From Nakamurella sp. A5-74 (GTDB taxonomy: Bacteria; Actinomycetota; Actinomycetes; Mycobacteriales; Nakamurellaceae), in assembly GCF_040438885.1 (NCBI RefSeq), contig NZ_CP159218.1:2294001-2358000 (forward strand): DNA of 64,000 bases. Direction: 5' to 3'. The notes below the pieces were generated by a model, which searched no databases, was not told where the DNA came from, and saw only the letters and a program-made list of their open reading frames with translations. The position numbers and the translations under genes are program-made. Numbering within the stretch: the first letter of the stretch is position 1; each line of letters starts with the position of its first letter. Below are positions 43,845 through 52,635 of the stretch, piece by piece.

Positions 43845-44058
43845 ACGGGATCTCGACTCACTCCGTTCGCTCGATCAGCGTCAGTTCGGTGGTCGAGCGA
43901 GGATCGAGTCGACGAGCGTCAGTTCGGTGGTCGAGCGAGGATCGAGTCGAGCGTCAGTTCGGTGGTCGAGCGAGGAACGAGTCGACGAGCGTCAACTCCG
44001 GTGGTCGAGCGACGAGCGTCAACTCCGGTGGTCGAGCGAGGAACGAGTCGAGACCCCA
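43845..44058. repeat. Tandem array of the GGTCGAGC repeat family
   Basis: After one left arm (ATCTCGACTCACTCCGTTCG, from 43849) come five head-to-tail units of 27-38 bases starting GTCAGTTCGGTGGTCGAGCG or GTCAACTCCGGTGGTCGAGC: 43880-43917, 43918-43952, 43953-43990, 43991-44017, 44018-44055. The last ends GAACGAGTCGAGACCCC like the copies elsewhere. It fills the 270-base gap between DUF5703 and the M20 gene and holds no gene. Confidence 0.85.
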
Positions 44059-44064
44059 CCCGGC

Positions 44065-45372
44065 TCAGCAGGTGGTGAGGAACCGTTGCAGCACCCGGAC
44101 TCCGAACTGCAGCGCGTCCACCGGAACCCGCTCGTCCACGCCGTGGAACAAGGACGAGAAGTCGAGATCAGCAGGCAGCTGCAGCGGCGAGAAACCGAAC
44201 CCGGCGATCCCCAGTCGGGAGAACGCCTTGTTGTCCGTACCGCCGGAGAGCATGTACGGAATCGGATGCCCGTGCTCGTCCTCGGCGCGCACAGCATCCT
44301 TCATGGCGTCGACCAATGGTCCCTCGAACGGGTACTCCAGCGGCGGTGAGAGGAACCAGTCGACCTTCACCCCGTCGCCGACCAGCCGCTCCACCTCGGC
44401 GGTGAAGCTCTCCACCTGCCCGGGCAGGATCCGGCAATCCACCGTAGCCTGAGCGGACGACGGGATCACGTTCGCCTTGTAGCCGGCGGTCAGCATCGTC
44501 GGGTTGGCGGTGTTGCGCAGGGTCGCGTTCACGATCCGCGACACCGGCCCGAGCTTGGAGATGGCGCCTTCGAGGTCGTCCTCGGGGAATTCGAGCCCCG
44601 TCAGCTCGGTGATGGCGCTCAGGAACGCGTCGACGGTGGCGGTTCGCACGATCGGGAACTCGTGACGGCCCAGGGTGGCAACGGCCTCGGCGATGCTGGT
44701 GACCGCGTTGTCCTCGGCGATCATCGATCCGTGCCCGGCCCGGCCGGTCGCCGTCAACGTCGCCCAGGCGACGCCTTTCTCGGCAGCCGCGACCAGGTAG
44801 GCGCGCCGGGTGTCGTCGATGTTGATCGAGAACCCGCCGACCTCGCTGATCGCCTCGGTGGCACCGGTGAACCATTCCGGCTTGTTGTCCACCAGCCATT
44901 CCGCCCCGAACACTCCGCCGGCCTCCTCGTCGGAGACGAAGCAGAAGATGAGATCCCGCGGCGGAATCACGTTGCGCCGCTTGAAGTCGCGGGCCACCGC
45001 CAGGGTCATCGCGACCATGTCCTTCATGTCGACGGCGCCGCGGCCCCAGACGTACCCGTCCTGTACGGCTCCGGAGAACGGGTCGACGGTCCACTCGGTC
45101 GCGTTCGCCGGAACGACATCGACGTGACCGTGGATCAGCAACGCACCCCGGTCCGGGTCGGCACCGGCCAGCCGGGCGACCACATTGCCCCGTCCTGCAA
45201 CGGCTTCGATGTAGTCGGTCTCGTACCCGACCTCTTCGAGCTTGCCCTGCAGGTACTTCGCGGCAATCGCCTCACCGTCCCCGATCGTGGCCGGGTCGCC
45301 GGTGTTCACCGACGGGATGCGGATGAGTTCGCTGCAGAACTCGACGACTTCTTGTTCCGGGATGGAGGTCAT
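44065..45372 (-). CDS. M20/M25/M40-family dipeptidase-like hydrolase
   Basis: A 435-residue metallo-hydrolase. Metal ligands and catalytic residues lie in LLIHGHVDVVPA, YVWGRGAVDMKDMVA, FVSDEEAGGVFGAEWLV, GRAGHGSM and MLSGGTDNKAFSRLG. It is of the Pep-peptidase/succinyl-diaminopimelate-desuccinylase type that lacks a dedicated pathway context; dipeptides or acyl-amino acids are likely substrates. The gene lies next to DUF5703 in the convergent orientation, a common pairing in actinobacteria. Confidence 0.9.
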   Translation of the reverse strand: MTSIPEQEVVEFCSELIRIPSVNTGDPATIGDGEAIAAKYLQGKLEEVGYETDYIEAVAGRGNVVARLAGADPDRGALLIHGHVDVVPANATEWTVDPFSGAVQDGYVWGRGAVDMKDMVAMTLAVARDFKRRNVIPPRDLIFCFVSDEEAGGVFGAEWLVDNKPEWFTGATEAISEVGGFSINIDDTRRAYLVAAAEKGVAWATLTATGRAGHGSMIAEDNAVTSIAEAVATLGRHEFPIVRTATVDAFLSAITELTGLEFPEDDLEGAISKLGPVSRIVNATLRNTANPTMLTAGYKANVIPSSAQATVDCRILPGQVESFTAEVERLVGDGVKVDWFLSPPLEYPFEGPLVDAMKDAVRAEDEHGHPIPYMLSGGTDNKAFSRLGIAGFGFSPLQLPADLDFSSLFHGVDERVPVDALQFGVRVLQRFLTTC

Positions 45373-45396
45373 GACTCCGGTCTATCACGCGGGTCC

Positions 45397-45430
45397 GTCC
45401 TCGCCGTCACCCCGGGGTGGCGGCGAGGAC
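45397..45430. terminator. Hairpin downstream of the OsmC gene
   Basis: A 17-base inverted repeat with one mismatch (45397-45413, GTCCTCGCCGTCACCCC, with 45414-45430, GGGGTGGCGGCGAGGAC). It lies 22 bases after the OsmC stop on the minus strand and before the M20 start, so it probably separates the two units. Confidence 0.7.
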
Positions 45431-45452
45431 GAGCCCACGCGGGAGCGCGGAC

Positions 45453-45923
45453 TCAGGAGACCGGGGCGCCGATCGGAGTGCGGCGCCACTCCGATGTCGA
45501 GGTCACGCCGGCCAACCGGAACAGCTCGGTGACGGGGCAGCGACGTTCCGTCTCGGACTGCAGCGTCGCGAACTGCGCGGCGTCGGCGTCGGTCGAGATG
45601 GTGGCGACCACTTTGAGGTTCTGGAAAGTCGTCTCGCTCTCCCGATACGTTCCGGTGGTCATGGTCGTCGGGTTGAAGTCGGCCGTGACGTCGAACTTCA
45701 CGCTCTCCACCGTGATGCCCAGCTCGCGGGCGACGATCGTGGAGGTCACCTGGTTGCACGAGGACAGTGACGCCAGCGTGTAGGCGAGCGGGCTCGGGTG
45801 CTTGTCCTCGCCGCCGAACGCCGGGTAGGCGTCGGTCTGGATGACGTAGGAGGCACCGGACACGGAGACGGTCTGGGCGACGCCGGTGCCCTGACCGGAG
45901 ACGGCGAAGGGGACGAGTGGCAT
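45453..45923 (-). CDS. OsmC/Ohr-family peroxiredoxin-like protein
   Basis: A 156-residue OsmC-family protein. The two family cysteines are present: Cys56 (LASLSSCNQVTS) and Cys129 (ERRCPVTELF), which reduce organic hydroperoxides or act on other small molecules. The ATG at 45923 has AGAGGAAAA in front. A mycothiol-based reductant would fit this organism, but that is an inference. The tail TEWRRTPI is usual. Confidence 0.87.
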   Translation of the reverse strand: MPLVPFAVSGQGTGVAQTVSVSGASYVIQTDAYPAFGGEDKHPSPLAYTLASLSSCNQVTSTIVARELGITVESVKFDVTADFNPTTMTTGTYRESETTFQNLKVVATISTDADAAQFATLQSETERRCPVTELFRLAGVTSTSEWRRTPIGAPVS

Positions 45924-46165
45924 TGGTTTTCCTCTGGTTCGGTGGGCACGGCTGATGCGAAGTGGGATCAGCCGGTACCGGCTGGAGCCGTGATGGGCGG
46001 ACAGGAAGTTCGGACGAAGCGGCCGGAGGTGGCGGATCGGGGACCGCAGGGCCAGCGCTGACTGCGGTCGGTGTGCTGCGGTGCGTCAGCGGGAGCTGGG
46101 ACAGGCCGCTGTGCCGACCCGCTGCAGGTCGACGTGCAGTCGCCGCACCAGAGGGATCATCGCGC
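45924..46165. other. Intergenic region between TOPRIM gene and OsmC
   Basis: These 242 bases lie upstream of the OsmC gene and downstream of the TOPRIM gene, both on the minus strand. Open frames here run antisense or have no recognisable product. No repeat or known regulatory motif was seen. Confidence 0.4.
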
Positions 46166-46867
46166 TCATGGCTCCATACAACCAGAAGCACGCATCCGAT
46201 GGGCACTCGCGTCCGAGATGGCCGATCCCTGTCCCCCGAGGCCTGCTGTGGCAATCGCGGTCAGCAGGGCGCTCAGCGGCTCCGGCAGACGTTCCGGCGG
46301 TAGCGCCGCGATCAACAGCGGTGCGTACCGGATCTTGCGGGTAGCACCGCTGCCCAGCCACCGCCGGAGCTGGTCGGCGACCGGCCGGTCGCGCTGGGCC
46401 GGCTGCTGCTGCATCGAGTGCCAGGCGCGCCGCTCGCCGGTCGCTTCGATGACGTCGATGACGCCTCGCGTGCCGATCGCGCGGATCAGCTCGTCCTCGA
46501 GATCTCGGCGACACATCTGGAAACCGTGGTGCGCCAACAGGATCGGATCACCAGCACGCAGTCGGTGGGTATTCTCTGCAGATCCGTCGCAATTCTCGGC
46601 CAGGGCGCGGCCGACGACCGAGGATTCGGCACTGTCGCACAGACCGAGGATTTGTCGCCGATCACCCGCCGGGCCATGCCTGCGGAGGTGGTGACGGATG
46701 TAGGTCACGCCGTCCATCGACAGGACAACGGCGTCGAGCGTACGAAGGTCGACCCGGCAGAGCGATGCGGCCGCTTCAACAGCTGCTCGATCGCTCTCGC
46801 CCTCGACCAGGACGACCAGGCCGGCGTCGACGGACGGGACGGCGATACCGGCACGAGTGCGCGTCAC
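46166..46867 (-). CDS. TOPRIM nucleotidyl transferase/hydrolase domain protein (OLD-like)
   Basis: About 233 residues. VLVEGESDRAAVEAAAS holds the TOPRIM glutamate, and LGLCDSAE with CRRDLEDELIRAIG supplies acidic residues, matching the short actinobacterial TOPRIM proteins related to the nuclease half of OLD proteins but without the ABC ATPase. QQPAQRDRPVADQLRRWLGS and ATRKIRYAPLL are conserved family pieces. The start is probably GTG at 46867 or 46870 (AAGGGAA before it); 46882 is also in frame. It is divergent from helR across a shared rifamycin-associated element. Confidence 0.75.
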   Translation of the reverse strand: MTRTRAGIAVPSVDAGLVVLVEGESDRAAVEAAASLCRVDLRTLDAVVLSMDGVTYIRHHLRRHGPAGDRRQILGLCDSAESSVVGRALAENCDGSAENTHRLRAGDPILLAHHGFQMCRRDLEDELIRAIGTRGVIDVIEATGERRAWHSMQQQPAQRDRPVADQLRRWLGSGATRKIRYAPLLIAALPPERLPEPLSALLTAIATAGLGGQGSAISDASAHRMRASGCMEP

Positions 46868-46885
46868 CACTTCCCTTCCCACTTC

Positions 46886-46891
46886 AATCTA
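46886..46891 (-). promoter_or_regulatory. Candidate -10 for the TOPRIM gene
   Basis: TAGATT on the minus strand, starting 12 bases past the element at 46903. This places the RAE over the -35 side of the promoter. A mirror-image candidate for helR is CAGAAT at 46933-46938. Confidence 0.4.
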
Positions 46892-46902
46892 CAGCGCACC
46901 CA

Positions 46903-46921
46903 GGGTCTTGCGGCAAGACCT
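46903..46921. promoter_or_regulatory. Rifamycin-associated element (RAE)
   Basis: GGGTCTTGCGGCAAGACCT, a palindrome with 8-bp arms around a central G. The published RAE is a 19-bp palindrome GGGGCTTGCGGCAAGCCCC found before rifamycin-inactivating genes and helR in actinobacteria. Here the core CTTGCGGCAAG is identical and a T/A change is compensated in both arms. It lies 57 bases before helR and about 35 bases before the TOPRIM gene, so it may control both. Confidence 0.85.
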
Positions 46922-46978
46922 CGTACCTCCTGCAGAATCGTCCGCCGAGAGCCGGACCAGCACCCAGGAGACACCCCG

Positions 46979-49123
46979 ATGACCCGTTCCACCAGCGCTT
47001 TTGCGCTGCCCGAGCACCTGCAGCACAAGCAGACAGAACTTCTGACCGACCGGGACGAGCAGCAGTTCGCGCTGGTGCGCACCACGATCGCGACGTCGAT
47101 CACCGGGACGACGGACCAGCTCGCGCTGCAGCGCAGGATGTTCGGCCGCAGTGGCGCGGAGGCCGTCGAGCGTGATTCCCAGATCCATCGTCTGACCACC
47201 CGGCTCAGGTCGTTGCATCGCTATGGCATCGACCTGTGCCTGGGTCGGATGGTTCGCACCAACGATCCGGAACCGGTTTACCTCGGTCGGCTCGGGCTGT
47301 GGGGACCGTCCGGAGATCCGCTGCTCATCGACTGGCGGTCCCCCGAGGCAGAGCCGTTCTTCGCGGCCACCCATGCAGATCCGCGGGGCCTGTCGGCCCG
47401 CCGGCGCTATCGCTGGTCGAACGGGCAGGTTGTCGATTTCTGGGACGAGGTCTTCACCCAGGAAGGTCTCCTGGAAGGGATGGCGTTGGACGACCAGTCG
47501 GCCTTCATCGCAGGTCTGGGTGGAGCTCGGTCGGGTCGTATGCGGGATGTGGTTGGCACCATCCAGGCAGATCAGGACGCGATCATCCGCGCGAGCTCCG
47601 AGGGAGCACTGGTCGTCGACGGTGGCCCCGGCACCGGCAAGACGGTGGTTGCGCTGCACCGGACCGCACAGCTGCTGTACTCCGATCCCCGGCTGGGTCA
47701 TCGTCGCGGTGGCGTGCTGTTCATCGGGCCGCATCGCCCCTACCTCGCCTATGTCTCCGACGTGCTGCCCAGTCTGGGCGAGGAGGGCGTGGTCACCTGT
47801 CTGCTACGGGATCTGGTGCCGGAGGGTCTGGACGCGGTGCAGGAGCCGGATGCTGCCGTGGCCGCACTGAAGGCATCGACGGAGCTCGTCGGCGCGATCG
47901 ATGCAGCGGTGCGTTTCCACGAGGATCCGCCGACCGGTCGGCTGACTGTCTCGACCCCGTGGGCGGACGTGACGGTACGGGTTCGCGACTGGGCCGAGGC
48001 GTTCGCCACCCCGGACGCCGGCACTCCGCACAACGAGGCTCGGATGGTGATCCTCGACGCTCTGGTGCAGACCCTGACCGATCGTGCAGATGTCGCCGAC
48101 GGTGCGGAGCAGCTTGCCGATGCGTTGCGGCGCAACAAGGACCTGAACGGCGTGCTCAACAGGGCCTGGCCCGTGATCGGTGCCGACGACGTCGTCGGTG
48201 ACCTGTGGTCGGTGCCGGCCTACCTCCGCCTCGCCGCACCCTGGCTGACACCCCAGGAGGTGCACCTGCTGCAGCGCGCGGAACCGCGGGCATGGACCGA
48301 GGCAGATCTGCCGCTGCTGGACGCCGCCCGTCAGCGGTTGGGTGATCCCGGTGCGGAGCGGGCTGCGGCGCGGGAGCGTGCGGCCGTCGAGGGCCGACGA
48401 CGGGAGATGGTCGCCGTCGTCGACGACCTGATCGCGAACGACGATTCCGAGCTGAAGCTCATGTCCTCGCTGCGGCAGAGCGATCTGCAGGACCTGCTGG
48501 CCGCAGGTGGCGTGGACGACGCGCTGCCGGATCCGGACCGGTTGGCCGGCACCTTCGCGCACATCGTCGTAGACGAGGCCCAGGAGCTCACCGACGCCCA
48601 GTGGCAGATGGTCCTCTCCCGGTGTCCGTCCCGAAGTGTGACGATCGTCGGCGATCGCGCCCAGTCCGCCGCCGGGTTCCCGGAGTCGTGGTCGGAGCGA
48701 CTGCAGCGCGTGGGGTTCGACCGCGTCCGACTCGCCGCGTTGTCGATCAACTACCGCACGCCGCAGGAGGTGATGGACGAGGCGGAACCGGTGATCCGCG
48801 CGGTGCTCCCGGACGCCAACGTCCCGACATCGATCCGCAGCACCGGTGTCCCGGTGCACCACGGTCACCGCTCGGAGTTGTTGGAGGTCCTGGCCCACTG
48901 GGAAGCCACCGATCGGGACGGGATCGCCTGCGTGATCGGCGATCCCTCGCATCCGCGGACTCGGCGGGTGCAGTCGCTGACCCCAGAAACCGCCAAGGGA
49001 CTCGAGTTCGATCTGGTCGTGCTGATCAACCCTGAGCGTTTCGGCGACGGCGTCGCCGGCGGTGTCAACCGCTACGTGGCCATGACGCGGGCGACGCAGC
49101 GGTTGGTGGTCCTGATCGGCTGA
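46979..49123 (+). CDS. helR: HelR, RNA-polymerase-recycling ATPase
   Basis: A 714-residue UvrD/HelD-like SF1 ATPase. Walker A is GGPGTGKT (215-222); Walker B VVDEAQELTDAQW; motif III GDRAQSA; NYRTP and VAMTRATQRL close the helicase core. The N-terminal coiled-coil arm begins at EHLQHKQTELLTD. HelR displaces rifamycin from RNA polymerase and so protects cells. The start ATG at 46979 has AGGAG nine bases before it. The RAE upstream is the main reason to call HelR rather than a plain HelD. Confidence 0.9.
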   Translation: MTRSTSAFALPEHLQHKQTELLTDRDEQQFALVRTTIATSITGTTDQLALQRRMFGRSGAEAVERDSQIHRLTTRLRSLHRYGIDLCLGRMVRTNDPEPVYLGRLGLWGPSGDPLLIDWRSPEAEPFFAATHADPRGLSARRRYRWSNGQVVDFWDEVFTQEGLLEGMALDDQSAFIAGLGGARSGRMRDVVGTIQADQDAIIRASSEGALVVDGGPGTGKTVVALHRTAQLLYSDPRLGHRRGGVLFIGPHRPYLAYVSDVLPSLGEEGVVTCLLRDLVPEGLDAVQEPDAAVAALKASTELVGAIDAAVRFHEDPPTGRLTVSTPWADVTVRVRDWAEAFATPDAGTPHNEARMVILDALVQTLTDRADVADGAEQLADALRRNKDLNGVLNRAWPVIGADDVVGDLWSVPAYLRLAAPWLTPQEVHLLQRAEPRAWTEADLPLLDAARQRLGDPGAERAAARERAAVEGRRREMVAVVDDLIANDDSELKLMSSLRQSDLQDLLAAGGVDDALPDPDRLAGTFAHIVVDEAQELTDAQWQMVLSRCPSRSVTIVGDRAQSAAGFPESWSERLQRVGFDRVRLAALSINYRTPQEVMDEAEPVIRAVLPDANVPTSIRSTGVPVHHGHRSELLEVLAHWEATDRDGIACVIGDPSHPRTRRVQSLTPETAKGLEFDLVVLINPERFGDGVAGGVNRYVAMTRATQRLVVLIG

Positions 49124-49345
49124 CGGGGTGTCTTTCCTGCGGGAGGTTCGCCCGATCGAGGCCGAGCAGTGGGAATCGGAGTTCACCCGGCACGCCGGCG
49201 TCCAGTGCACGGTTCAGCGCGTGGGCTCAGTGCCCCATGACCCGCGGGCCGTTCGCGAATCGCCGATCCACGACGTCCGTCCGCGCTGGCGTCACACCAC
49301 GGAAGTGCGGCACTCGGTGCCCGCAGCAACGAGCAGGGGGATGCA

Positions 49346-50331
49346 ATGACTGGACCGGGTCGTCCGCAGGAGTACTGGTCTGCGCAGGGTCCGCTCCCGA
49401 CCCCGCCGCGGCGTCGATCCGGGACGGTGCTGGCAATCGTGATCGGCTTGGTCGTCGTGCTCGCGGTCGGGGTGACGGTGTATGTCGTCAAGTCAGGGAC
49501 CAGCTCGCCTGCCGCACAGGTCAAGCCGACCACCGCGTCCAAGACCACCCGTCCCCGAGCAGCGACCCCGAAGCCTTCCACCACCCGTCCCCGGGCGACG
49601 ACCCCCCGGACGACCGCCCGGACGGTGAAGCCTACTCCTCGGGAGAATCCGGCTGACCTGTTGCAACGCAACAGTCTGTACAAGATCCCGGCACTCGCTG
49701 ATGCCGGGTGCGCGGCGGGTGCGCAGGCGTCCTTCGACAGCGTCGCAGGCGTGCGCGCCTTCTACAGTTCCGTGATGCCGTGTCTTGACGCGGCCTGGTC
49801 ACAGGTGCGTTCCTCGAAGCTGCCGTTCCGGGCTCCCCGCCTGATCGTCCACAGCGGCGAGCCGATCTCCAGCTGTGGTGCGTTGGCGTATTCGTTCTAC
49901 TGCCCGAGCGAGCAGACCATCTACATGTACGCCCCGGAGATGATCACCCCCTGGCAGCAGTTCCCACAGACGAGGGGCGCCGGAACACCCAGCTGGCTGC
50001 GCTGCACACGATCGCCCACGAGTACGGCCACCACATCCAGCACCTGACGGGCATCTTCGGCGCGCTCGGCTCCGACTGGCCGGGTACCGAGTCGGAGCGT
50101 GAACTCGAACTGCAGGCGACCTGCTTCGGGAACGCATTCCTGGCTTCGCAGAGTTCCGCCTACCCGATCTCCTCGGGGGCCTTCGCCGACGAACAGTACT
50201 GGCGCTTCATCACCCGGCTCCCCAACCACGGGAGCATCGGTAATCAGAAGCTCTGGTCGGATCGTGGGTACGAGCACCGCAAACCCAGTGCGTGCAACAC
50301 CTTCGGAGCACCCCGATCCGAAGTCAGCTGA
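49346..50331 (+). pseudogene. Neutral zinc metallopeptidase (YpfJ-type) with a frameshift
   Basis: The first part (to about 49963) has a cytosolic tail, one membrane helix (VLAIVIGLVVVLAVGVTVYV), a Thr/Pro/Lys-rich linker and the luminal start FYCPSEQTIYMYAPEM. After WQQFP the frame is lost; one extra base after 49963 would restore it and give NTQLAALHTIAHEYGHHIQH with the HExxH zinc site (50017-50034), then Glu-containing FGNAFLASQSS and a stop at 50329-50331. It is a recent lesion, a sequencing error, or a slip site at CCC. Confidence 0.75.
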
Positions 50332-50614
50332 CTGCCACCGCTGCCCGCTTCTGACACCCGAGCCGGCACGCCGTTGACCATCGGATCGTCCTGGCTGCCA
50401 GGGCCGCTGGAGTGGGTACGCCGACCGCCGCCGCGGCCCGGGAGCACCAGCTCTCCACCGCGAACCCACTCGCCCGCGGCGGATCTCGATGGAACCGCAC
50501 CATCACCTTGCCGCTGGAGATGCTGACCCGCGCCACCTGGTTGACGGAGCCGGCATTGTCGATGAACCGGACTCCGCGCACCGACCATCCGCACACGTCG
50601 GCGACGGAATGCAC
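50324..50614 (-). pseudogene. Truncated aminoglycoside-phosphotransferase-like N-terminus
   Basis: A 96-residue open frame whose first ~70 residues read like the N-lobe of an APH-family kinase: GSVNQVARVSISSGKVMVRF, HRDPPRASGFAVESW and CSRAAAAVGVPTPAALA. It then loses similarity and stops after KRAAVAVS; no catalytic loop (HxDxxxxN) follows. A GTG at 50614 can start it. It overlaps the 3' end of the metallopeptidase antisense. Likely a remnant; the family call is tentative. Confidence 0.45.
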
Positions 50615-50642
50615 GAACTCGCTGTCGTCTATGGCCGACAGC

Positions 50643-50996
50643 TCAGCCGGCCCGGCTGCTGCAGTCGACGCACTGCCGGGTGGCGGGGAGAACTTCGAGT
50701 CGTCCCTCCGGGATGCTTGCGCCGCAGTCGATGCAGATCCCGTACGAACCGTGCGCGAGATCGGACAGTGCACATTCGATCTCGGCCAGGCGCGTGATGG
50801 TCGCTCGACGGTTTCCTTCCAGCCGGGACCACTCACCCGACAGCGGCGCACCGTCGGGGTCGTGCTCGTCGTCGTCCTGACCGCCGGAGCGGATGGCGCG
50901 CACCCGGTCCAGAGCGGCATCGGTGGCGGTGAGCTCACCGAGGAGTACCACCCGATGATGGAGCAGAGCGTCCCTGCTCCCGTCGCCCTGGTCCAT
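50643..50996 (-). CDS. DksA/TraR-family C4 zinc-finger protein
   Basis: About 117 residues. A helical N-terminal half rich in Asp/Arg (LGELTATDAALDRVRAI) leads to a C4 zinc finger CIDCGASIPEGRLEVLPATR followed by CVDC, the DksA/TraR/YbiI pattern. Such proteins can bind the RNA polymerase secondary channel; whether this one does is unknown. The start is ATG at 50996 or 51014 without a clear SD. RNA polymerase-related helR lies 1.9 kb away. Confidence 0.75.
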   Translation of the reverse strand: MDQGDGSRDALLHHRVVLLGELTATDAALDRVRAIRSGGQDDDEHDPDGAPLSGEWSRLEGNRRATITRLAEIECALSDLAHGSYGICIDCGASIPEGRLEVLPATRQCVDCSSRAG

Positions 50997-51305
50997 CCCA
51001 CGATGATGCCCCATGGCCGGACCCGGAATCGGCTGGTCGTTCGCGCGGTTCGAACGGGGCCGCTCGTCGCGAGTCGCGCAGCTGACCTGGCGGGGGTAGT
51101 ACGAGCGCACCACCCGGGCATTGTCGCTACCGTCGCGAGCATGGGGTTGCACCAGGAGATGTTCGAGTTCCCACCCGCTGTGCGCATGGCGCCGGCGGCG
51201 GATTCCGCTACAGTCAGGCCACTTCGAACATCCTGCCTTCGGTCGTGCAGCCGGTGAGTGACCTGACGGTCCCCCGGCGGCTTCCCCCGTCCCGGAGACA
51301 TCCAG

Positions 51306-52550
51306 ATGACCTCGAACCAATCCAACCTCGGTACCCGTTTCCACCGCGTCCTGGCAGCCCACGCCACGTCCCAGCTCGGCGTCGGTCTGCACCTGGCCGC
51401 GTTCCCACTGCTCGTCAGCACCCTCACCTCCGATCCCCGCATCGTCGCAGCGCTCGCGTTGACGGCGAGCATTCCCGGACTGATCCTGGCGCTGCCGATC
51501 GGTGTCTGGGTCGACCGGACACATCGCGGCCGACTGATGGTCGGCAGCGACCTGTTCTGTGCCCTGGTACTGATCACCCTGACGACATTCGTTGCGCTGG
51601 GCGACATCAGACTCTGGATGTTGTTCGTCGGAGCAGCAGCCGTCGGCATCGCCGAGTTGGTCTTCGGAACCAGCACCTTCGCCCTGCTGCCCGCTCTGGT
51701 TCCGCAGGCAGAGTTGATGCGCGCCAACAGCTACCTGTCGGTCGCCGGCCAGACCGGGAGCGGTGTCGTCGGACCGGCGCTCGGCGGCCTCGCCTACGCA
51801 GCCGGACCGTTCCTGCCGTTCGCCGTCAACAGTGCCACCTATCTCATCTCGTCGACCACGATCGGCTCCTTCGTCCGTCATTCCGACACCCGGGTACCCG
51901 TCGATGACCGTCCAGCGAGGCGAGCCACCCGACGCGGAGAGCTCACAGCGGGCATCAGGCACCTGGGCGGTGATCGGCCCGCTCGGACGCTGCTGATCCT
52001 GTCCGCCTCGTCCGGGTTGTTCGGCTGGATGCCCGAGGCCACCCTCGTGTTGTTCGCGCGCGAGCAACTCCGGCTGAGCCCCACAGCCTTCGGCCTGCTG
52101 CTCGGCGTCACCACTCTGGGAGCGGTGCTCGGTGGCCTCGCTGCAGGTCGTCTCGCCCGCCGGGTCGGGTTGTTCCGGCTCCTCGTGGGCACCTACGCGA
52201 CCTATGGTCTGCTGCTGATCCCGGTCGGGCTGACGAACAACGGCTGGATCGTCGCCGGCATCTTCTTCCTCCAGGGACTGCCGCTGATCGCCTGTGCTGC
52301 CACGATCCGATCACTCCAGCAAACCCTCGTTCCTGCAGCACTTCTCGGCAGGATCGGGGCGGTCAACCGGATCGTCAGCAGTGCGGTCGTGCCGCTCAGC
52401 CTCGCAGCCGGGGGCGTGCTGGCCGCCTTGATCGGCTACTCGGCCGTGTGGATCGTCGCGGGCCTGGGATTTCTCCTCACACTGCTGTTCAATCTCCCGG
52501 CGCTGCGCTCGCTGGAGTCGGCCGTCGAGCATGCACGGCTGCCGACATGA
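51306..52550 (+). CDS. MFS transporter
   Basis: A 414-residue major facilitator with about twelve membrane segments. The start (FHRVLAAHATSQLGVGLHLA) and the loop IGVWVDRTHRGRLMVG, a form of motif A (GxxxDRxGR), place it with enterobactin/macrolide-exporter-like MFS proteins. The substrate is unknown; export of a toxic compound would fit the resistance-like context with helR. No repressor lies beside it. Confidence 0.85.
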   Translation: MTSNQSNLGTRFHRVLAAHATSQLGVGLHLAAFPLLVSTLTSDPRIVAALALTASIPGLILALPIGVWVDRTHRGRLMVGSDLFCALVLITLTTFVALGDIRLWMLFVGAAAVGIAELVFGTSTFALLPALVPQAELMRANSYLSVAGQTGSGVVGPALGGLAYAAGPFLPFAVNSATYLISSTTIGSFVRHSDTRVPVDDRPARRATRRGELTAGIRHLGGDRPARTLLILSASSGLFGWMPEATLVLFAREQLRLSPTAFGLLLGVTTLGAVLGGLAAGRLARRVGLFRLLVGTYATYGLLLIPVGLTNNGWIVAGIFFLQGLPLIACAATIRSLQQTLVPAALLGRIGAVNRIVSSAVVPLSLAAGGVLAALIGYSAVWIVAGLGFLLTLLFNLPALRSLESAVEHARLPT

Positions 52551-52567
52551 CACCGGCAGGGCGGGCA

Positions 52568-52614
52568 CCCGGCGCCCCGCGGGAAGGTTGACGGTGGAAC
52601 GACGCGGGGCCGGG
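52568..52614. terminator. Hairpin between convergent MFS and LLM genes
   Basis: CCCGGCGCCCCGC (52568-52580) pairs with GCGGGGCCGGG (52604-52614) with one bulge and a ~23-base loop. It sits in the 85-base gap between two stop codons and can serve both strands. Confidence 0.5.
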
Positions 52615-52635
52615 CCTGACAAGACCGGCAGGGAT

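Noticed and set aside
43880..44055. Tandem array considered as a CRISPR
   Set aside because: Units are head to tail without unique spacers, of unequal length, and no cas genes are near. It belongs to the dispersed repeat family.
46086..46514. Minus-strand frame beside the TOPRIM gene
   Set aside because: Overlaps the TOPRIM gene in another frame and has no conserved motif.
49128..49349. 73-residue open frame ending in an ATGA overlap with the metallopeptidase start
   Set aside because: Composition is Arg/His/Glu rich with no recognisable family; the overlap can arise by chance next to a true ATG. A GTG start right after helR is possible but weakly supported.
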